Shown one piece after another: positions 56,943 through 64,000 of a DNA stretch of 64,000 bases. The notes beneath the pieces were generated by a model. That model saw only the letters and a list, made by a program, of their open reading frames with translations, ran no database searches and was not told where the DNA came from. This stretch comes from Cylicocyclus nassatus (taxonomy: Eukaryota; Nematoda; Chromadorea; Rhabditida; Strongylidae). Positions within the stretch are counted from its first letter, which is position 1, and every line of letters starts with the position of its first letter. Both the position numbers and the translations under genes were made by a program. The stretch is taken from positions 60,247,823 through 60,311,822 of the forward strand of contig CATQJL010000112.1 of the NCBI GenBank assembly GCA_958299035.1. The letters are read 5' to 3'.

Positions 56943-58903
56943 GACTTTTTTGACGAATTATGAGCGGTATTGTATAAGCGAAGAGGATCCAACTTTGAAA
57001 CGATAACGTTTTTGTTCCTGTCGAAACATTTTTACTTCCAAAAGCATGCGACACCTGAATCAAAATGTAGCATCTTTGTGCGAATGTCATGTTTTACATA
57101 TCGAATAATGCTAAATTTTTGCTTTACTTTGGAAATATCCCGTATGTATGGATTATAGTACAGGTATGGCACTACAAAATCTAGTGTGCAATCAAGCTTT
57201 CAAGGAATTTTTCCAATGTGTTGTAGCGCGCTGCTTTACTGATATCTTATGAAAATCCTACCTGCATTGACTGTTGTGTGTAAGCTTTTTTTGGAAAGTT
57301 TGAAGGTTATAGTAATGATCGTAGCCTCAAGCATTAATGCCCTCTTTGGACTTTACGTTTTGGTATCGCGCGGCCACAAAATTTTGATTGGAAAGCACAA
57401 GCCAAAATTTAGACAGCCTATCTTTTTTCTAAAATTTCTTTAGAAATTTTATAAAATTGTCCATGTGATCAATAACTTTTGTCATCGAAACAAAGTTAGT
57501 AAGTGAGCAAGTGCAAGCTTATTTGCCAACTTTGTTGTCGAAAAGTAAAGCTTATAGTAACTACTCCAAAAAGACAACAACTTAGCGGAAGACTACGAGT
57601 GACGATAACCTTCAGTTTAACTATGTAAAAGCGAGCGGTAATCAATCGCTAACTCTTTTTCTTCGCGACAAACAAAAAGACTCATGTGGAAGTAAATATT
57701 AGGCTGTTGACTTAGTTTTGTAACAAAGTCCGTAATTTTCGCTTTTTTATAGATTGTCGTGTGAGCTATAAACTGACGCAAATCAGAGTTCGAAAACTGG
57801 CAAAATTCGAGAACTCATTGAATTTTAAATGAAAATGAAGCCCTTCAACATAGATCATGCACAACAATTCGAAAATGTGCATAAATTATTGCCAGAAGTT
57901 GACTCATCTAGCGCAGCAAGAAGAAATGGAATTCAAATACAACTAGAGATTTGGCTCTCTGACAAAGTTGAACGAGCCGCAGTATGCAAGGCTGCTTGGG
58001 GACAAGCGTAAATCACTAAAAAGTCGAAGTTCCAGAATTCGCCAAAACTTTGCATAGTGGGATCATTTCCCCCTGGAGATCAAAAATATCATATTCATTC
58101 ATCAATTTAACGACTCTTTTCTTGTTTAGCATGAGATCTTACAAAAAAAGCCCCTATTATGCGAAACCAACATCATTTTCGTAATCAGCATGTCAGATAA
58201 GCCACCTACGCAAAGTTTCAGCCAATGTAGTGATCTACATTTTTTTCTTTATACCATGTACCTGCCGTAATCCTCACTGTGACGGCAGAATCTTGCAGAA
58301 CTGTGGCTGCGTTTGTAGCTTACGCTACAACCTACATGATCAAAAAATTTAGTCCGTCATATGCAAAGAGAGAGAAGTTATAAAAGTAGTGCACAACTTA
58401 GTAAAATCTGCCCTAATTTTATGCGTATATGACGGACCTTTCTCGATTTTTCAAGCTGTCGCTCAGCCGCCTCGTTGAGTTTCGGAAAACAAGGTTTATG
58501 CCGCACGATACTCTCAGGCAATATGGCACTGTATATGGTTTGGTTGCGAAACTCTTCGGAGTGCCTGCGCTGTTCGACTTTACAAAAAAATTCCCAGTTC
58601 TATACGCTTGAAATTAGGGTCATATAAGTTGCTTGGAAATTTTTGCCCGATTTGCAGATTCTCTGATGACATGCTATAACTTTGAAAAATGAACGTTGTG
58701 AACGATTTAAATTTTGCTAAATCAAGCAAGTTGTTCATCATAAATTACAGTGTGGCACGCAAGAAGGCAAGCGACAGAGAAGGAAAAATTTGTCTTACAA
58801 AGCTTTTTCTAAGGGCGTCTATTTTAAGATAATCCTCCCATACAAGGAAAGACACTGACTGGCTGTGCATTTTGAGTAGTTTTTATGAGTCAGAGATTAT
58901 CCT

Positions 58904-60620
58904 AGCACACTTTTCCATTCTGGGCAAATCTAATCTGTTCACTGATAACATATCTTTATTATTATAACAGTGTTCATTTCTGAAATCCTTTAATTGGGGT
59001 CACCATTTGACTTGAACACAGATTGCATTTACGTTGCTAGGCAGTGCAAAACAAAACCTTAGTAAAACCTGTTAAACATGTAGATGAATGTCAATTTTTT
59101 TGGCACGTGCCAGAAGGTTGACACTCCTTCAAGTGAATGTGGGACCAAATATGGTACAAAAAAAGCAATATCCTTCTTTGAAAAAATGGGTCCGGATAAC
59201 GGAAAAGTACCCAAGAGAAGTCTGTCAAGATTAGCATTTCAAGACTTAGTGGTGTTAAGCGAGCTGAATAGTCTAAAGTAGTTCAATGACTGAGCCAAAG
59301 TAGTCAAAACTTGAGTAGGTCACTGATGAAAGGTGGAAATGTGTCACATTTGCTGGTATAAAAGAGAGCAGCATAGATCATCAAAAATTTAAAATCTCTC
59401 AATTATACAGCTTCCAATAAAAGCCTCACGCTCAACAAGCATACGTGCAATATCCATCACTTCTCCGGGTATTTTGAAAATTTGACTTTGTTGGGAGTAT
59501 CTCGAAGATTGAAAAAATGCATAATCCAGAACTTGTTACCTGTGCCCCCGCTACACTTCAGCTAGCGAAGTTCCTGAAAATGCAGCCAAGAATATCCAAA
59601 AAGAATTTCCTCGTTCTAAATTATGGCAAAGGTACCTAATGCGCGAAATTTTCTTTTCCAAATAATACTTCCAGAATTTTTTGAAGCCCTGCTTAAAAAA
59701 TGCTTAATGCCGAGTGACTTCGTTCAGTGGATTGTATCTCTTGAACTTTCTCATACTTATTCATCGAGGTGCGAGAAAATCTCTCGGTAGTGGATTTCAG
59801 ACAGCTAGCGTAATTACTCGACCGTATGCGGGGCGCTGACCCCAGCTCTGGTGCCTGGGCACCACTTGCTACGCACCCGATTTTCATATACAAGATTGGT
59901 GACAGCGTGTTGCTTTCAAATTTTGTCGTAGAATTGACTAAAACAAAGTTTGTTTGAAAGTGTCTATTTCGTCGAAGCCAAGTATTCAATCTATAAATAG
60001 TCAGAGAAGAGTAATGACAACAAATTACCACTATTTTCAAAGCTGTTAAGCAACAAACAATGTTTTAGTTTTTCTTTGATATATGCATACATCATTTAGT
60101 CTGCTACGAAACTGTTTTCTAGGGCAAGAAGGACGGTCTCAGTGTGAGGAAAGGCAATCGTTGCATCTGCTTATGCAGCAAAAGTTGAAGCTTTGCAAAG
60201 CTTACTATGAAATTCGAATAAAGATTTGCTGGCAATAATGTACTTTGAGCTATTGCCCATCACATACTTATTCGGCAAGCATTATTTGATCTGTAACAAT
60301 AATCAGAAAGCAGAAGCTTCATAATATCTTAAGAAAGCTGTCATACCGAAAATCTTCAGACCTTAGCCGCTGAATAATGCATTTCGCCGTTCAAAAATAC
60401 TGACAATAAGATAATCAATAATAACTTCAATTAAGGGTATGATGACGTAAGCGGACAAATCAAAACATGCTGATACAATGAATGAACTCCAAATACTTAA
60501 TGTTTCTAATATAAAATCCCATATTTTAGAAAAGGCTTACAGAAAGACGCTTAGCAATAAAAATCCTTTTCTAAAAAGAATACAGCAGACTTTGACAATG
60601 AAAAAACTTAATGTTATCTA
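58904..60620. other. Non-coding with one dispersed repeat
   Basis: 59755-59885 matches 2605-2760 in direct orientation (GATTTCAGACAGCTAGCGTA). The frames 59084-59281 and 59693-60040 are not protein-like. No RNA gene seen. Confidence 0.35.
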
Positions 60621-61171
60621 TTAGGTTGGCTAAAAAGTAAGTTCGTTTTGGCATACAAATTGTCATAAAAAATTTTCTTGTTGTTTTCAATCTATGATTT
60701 TTTGTGGGAATGTAGTTCGAAGCTTCCTCTATCACATATCAAATAAGTATTTTCTATCTTTAGTAAAGACAGTTATGCCTCAACATGGCGAAATTTCCAA
60801 AAGATCAATTCTTTGACTTTTTGAGCCTCGTTTTAATGCTGTAATGGATGTAAAGCACAGCAATTTGGTGTTTGGATACAGAGGAGTTATCCCTACTTAG
60901 TGAACAACAAAAAGAACTGTGATCTGCCATTTTGAAAATGTTTCACTAAGAAGACCAAATTTCCTCATATTTGCGCATTATGGGAAAACTGCGATTTTTC
61001 ACTTCTTTGCGGCTTTTTTTTCCTGGGAAGATAAGTTTTAGTCAAACAGAATATATGCACCAATACCCAGTAAAGTGCTCTTTTCAGGAATACCAAACAT
61101 TGGACAAAAATCTGTCCACAGCATTTGTAAGAGCTGAAAAAGCGACCGAACTTATTTATTAGCCAACCTAA
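60621..61171. mobile_element. Mariner-type element, 551 bp
   Basis: Ends TTAGGTTGGCTAAAAAGTAA GTTCG and CGAACTTATTTATTAGCCAACCTAA, flanked by TA. The TTAGGTTGGCTAAAAAGTAA motif resembles classical mariner ends. No intact transposase; probably an internally deleted copy. Confidence 0.8.
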
Positions 61172-61173
61172 TA

Positions 61174-62127
61174 TTAGGTCGTGTAATAAGTTCTGTCCCA
61201 TTTTTTCTTTCGTTTTTTTCTCAATATTTTGCGCGATTTTCTGAAAATTGTTTATATGCATTCGAAAGCTCTAAGCCTTCTCTACTAAAACTTTCATCTT
61301 GATTTTTTACATCAGATGACTTGAAAAAGTTTTACAGCGTCAAATTTGGAAAATCAAACAGGGAAAAAGTCCATTTTCGACAATTACGTTACGTCGCCCT
61401 CCTAATCAGTCAGAGTGCCTAGGAATAAGCTCGAAAATTTGTTACACGTAAGCAAACAAGCTTGCTCTAGCTTCTATTGCGCTTCAGAAGTGCTGAAACT
61501 TTTCAAAAATCTTTTTTGTAGACTTCAGAAAAGTCTTCTTTCTAACGCCTTTTCAACGTTGGTGTTGGGCATCATCTGAAAGCATTCTGAGGGAAGACGG
61601 TAGGCAGATCATCCAGAAAAGACGGAAGAAATGATTTGTGGCTTCAAAGTTACTGAGTTCGTAGGTTAAATACTCAAAATTTGAATTTTGGGAGCCACAC
61701 AACTTGGGTACGCGAGACGGCGAGCATCGCCGTGACATAGTCTTGTCTTGCCGACTTTTAAAAAAATGTCATTAAATAGACGGTGGAAGAAAGAGAACAT
61801 GCGCAAACAGTGATAGAATAAGTGTAAAAGTCTAATAGATTATTTTGGTTTTCGTGAAGCTTGTTCAATAAGTTTTACCAATAAAAATCGGGAAAAATTT
61901 GGAGGGAAAAAGATGTCGAAAATTGATTTTTCGGCCCTTTGGATTTTTTTGATTTGTTTCAATGATAAAAATCTTTTTCATTTCCTGCTATGTTGGAGAA
62001 TGATGCATATGATCCTGTAGAACAGACTTAGAGCTTTCAAAAACGTATACACTTTATTTCAAATATAGTCAATGTTGCCAAGAAAAACTGAAACAAAAAA
62101 TGGGACACATCTTATTACACGACCTAA
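61174..62127. mobile_element. Mariner-type element, 954 bp, abutting the previous one
   Basis: Ends TTAGGTCGTGTAATAAGTTC TGTCCCATTTTTT and AAAAAATGGGACACATCTTA TTACACGACCTAA, with TA on each side. The TA at 61172-61173 is shared with the neighbour. No coding frame recognised. Confidence 0.85.
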
Positions 62128-63662
62128 TATAAAGAATTTAAGGTGTATGGAGCAGGAAAGTATGCTGGATAGATGGAGAGTTACTTAAATAAATCTTGGC
62201 AATCGTTGGCGTGAACAATTTAGCCTTAACATGTAGAATGTACCTTAACTGTAATACAGACAATAGTCATTTCTCTCCTTGTTACGCTGTGACAGGATAA
62301 CGAGAAGAGATCAATCCATAAAAAAGTTATAAAAAAAGTTGCAAAGTCTTAGTCGCCAGCCTAATAAGTTTTCCTAAAGTCGTCACTTTTGACAGAAACG
62401 ATTATGCATGGACCAAGAAATTTTAGAATTTAAAGGCTCCAAATTATTAAGCGCTTCCTGGAAGTGAGTGGACGAGATTTTACCGTTTTAAGATATCAAT
62501 TTTGAAATTGCTGGCAATTACAAGCACACGAGAATTGAGGACCATAGGAATCCCTCTGTCAGTTCATCTCCTCTGAGGCGGTTCTGATTTGTTCTTAAGC
62601 GGTCTCAGACCAGCCAGCATCAGTGAGCTGTAGATACGAATGCTGACTGTTTGGTAGACGCGATGGGGTGGGCGTGCTCAAGATATCGACAGCAGTGCTG
62701 TTTGTGCAGATGTGGTGAAAGGACAAATGATTGTAATGGGGAGACGGTCTTTTCGCACGGGCGGTCTCCAGCGTCTCCCTGATTTTGACTTGTCTAAACA
62801 TGTAATGCACGCCGCAAACCTTTCCTCCCCCTGTTTTGCTTAGGCAAAAGCCGCCGCAGGGTGTGTCGCGCGCGGCGATGAACCTGTGTGGAAAGCATTA
62901 CGGTCGTGCGAATCGTCCTACACCCAATGTAATGGGCGGCCATGTTCTGAAGCCAGTTAACGGAACGAATCTTGCTGCATTGCCGCACCGTCTTTGGTAG
63001 CGGGACTATCAAGAAATCGATGATGACCGCTATCAAATATTTCGCTTGTCCAATTGATAAACGAAACAAAACCGTGGGTTTTTTTGAATTTCCATGGGAA
63101 ACAAATTTAAGCACTATTAGGAATACTTAAATAAATAAAGGCTATTTTCCACAGTTTTAGTTGTATTAGTTTGAACTTTGACTGCTTACCAATTAAGCTG
63201 TGAGGCTTGTTTGTACTTGAGCTAAAATCCGATCTCACCAAATCTACAATCAATCTTTCCAGCCTTACAGAAGATAGTTGTAAGCATAAAATTCACAATT
63301 TTAAAACAAATCTATTGATTGCTAAAGTTGAATAATGCTTTTGAAACTTGCTGATATCACAGCGGTCATGAAAGAAGTCATTCCAATGTAGATGTTTGAA
63401 AGAAGAATACTTTCTACGTTAATTGCAGACAAGTCTTTCAGAAATTCTTAAAAGTTTCCTTGAATTACAATCACCAAAACATCTTGTTTCTGTTGAGCTT
63501 CAGAAATTTCAGCAAGTGCGTTTTTTGTGTGAGCGATTAGATTGACCTAATGGAAGTTTTGTAAAACTTCCAAAGACTTCCGGTTTTTGAAGTGACAGAA
63601 TTTTTTAAAAATTGACTTGAACTTTGCTAGGTCCCGACTTATGCGGTTTGACGTTCATCTTA
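62128..63662. other. No gene recognised
   Basis: The minus frames 62595-62810 and 62794-63114 lie in a more GC-rich patch (62580-63010; TIRTTVMLSTQVHRRARHTL) and cannot be assigned. They could be a worn coding fragment. The rest is A+T-rich. Confidence 0.35.
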
Positions 63663-64000
63663 TTAGGTTGCCAAAAAAATAGTGTCGCTTCCTTTGCTTG
63701 TTTTTTTTGTATGGTACATAACCAGCCCCTCCAACAACAGGTATTGTTTGATAGAGCAAACTTAGGTTTAACAGTCCAAGTGAATTGAAATTCAAAATTT
63801 AAGAAGTTCTGAGCGCCCAAAAAATCGAAAGAATTGGATCTTTGTCCGAAAACTTCTTACAGGCCTTCCACGCCCACTCCTATCGACAGCAGACATTTGT
63901 ATGTGCTGCTGCCATGCTTTTTCGCTGACTAGATTATGTGCTGCTGCTATACTTTTTCGCTGACTAGATACCGAGAACTTGAAAATTTTGATGTTTCGCA
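63663..64000. mobile_element. Mariner-type MITE, left part, runs off window
   Basis: TA then TTAGGTTGCCAAAAAAATAG TGTCGC. A GATAGAGCAAACTTAGG box at 63750 sits at the same distance from the end as in the other long-TIR copies. Confidence 0.7.

Larger units (their letters stand above)
53557..58903 (-). repeat. Arm 2 of a very long inverted repeat, with ~2.1-kb insertion
   Basis: 53557-54840 is the inverse of about 6215-7447, and about 56985-58903 is the inverse of 4028-6010. The 54841-56984 block has no counterpart in arm 1. Shared landmarks include the ATTTACACACACCG / TAAATAAATA stretch near 54520 and the TCGTGTGAGCTATAAACTGA region near 57755. No coding capacity recognised. Confidence 0.8.

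Noticed and set aside
62794..63114. 106-codon minus-strand frame with Arg-rich part
   Set aside because: No recognisable family and no supporting signals; kept only as a remark in the spacer entry.
1..64000. CRISPR arrays, rRNA or tRNA genes, bacterial-type operons
   Set aside because: None seen; repeats are TE-derived or telomere-like, and no ribosomal RNA or clear cloverleaf was recognised by eye.

Overview
The window looks like a repeat-rich, gene-poor stretch of an invertebrate genome, most likely a nematode. The grounds are a Ty3/gypsy gag relic of the kind common in nematodes, Tc1/mariner and TTAA-flanked MITE families, small introns ending in TTTCAG-like acceptors, and roughly 60-65% A+T by eye. 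No complete host housekeeping gene is visible. The assembly carries artefacts: two copies of a cDNA/whole-genome-amplification oligo (5391-5415 and 17023-17047), a 500-N gap (17048-17547) and a 23-N gap (52581-52603).

Layout. 1-1179: gag end and LTR of a gypsy-like element, minus strand. 1580-2580: a retroposon-like element with a ~120-bp tandem array; a second copy lies at 55980-56750. 4028-7447 and 53557-58903: two arms of a very long inverted repeat, each ending internally at a mariner-type terminus. 9180-13250: featureless host DNA. 13252-17047: foreign-looking, extremely A+T-rich DNA built like two fused macronuclear nanochromosomes. Single-gene segment A is capped on both sides by CCCCAAT/ATTGGGG telomere-like repeats and joined head-to-head to the telomere of segment B, which encodes a Pro-Asn-Lys-Glu repeat membrane protein. 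Segment B ends in an amplification adapter and the 500-N gap. 17548-22345: another long inverted repeat with nested MITEs. 22346-30247: sparse DNA with MITEs, one probable signal-peptide exon and a mariner element.

30248-40487 is a 10.24-kb Mutator-like element (MULE) with matching terminal inverted repeats and a perfect 9-bp target duplication (AATCACGCG). It carries a multi-exon transposase gene on the minus strand (C2H2 fingers, MULE catalytic region, SWIM-type finger), a degenerate fragment of a class I alpha-mannosidase (GH47) gene, GC-rich GCGCGCCGCC motif clusters, and unrecognised exons on the plus strand. 40488-64000: MITEs (long-TIR mariner-type elements, TTAA elements, others), a broken PIF/Harbinger transposase, a possible two-exon gene of unknown function, and two mariner-type elements inserted back to back.

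The most unusual part is 13252-17047. Its structure (CCCCAAT ends, very short flanks, one gene per molecule, no reassigned stop codons) fits a ciliate with gene-sized chromosomes and the standard code. Contamination of gut-worm DNA by gut ciliates, joined by chimeric amplification or assembly, is the most economical explanation; lateral transfer is not excluded. All product names rest on reading the translations by eye; no database search was possible.
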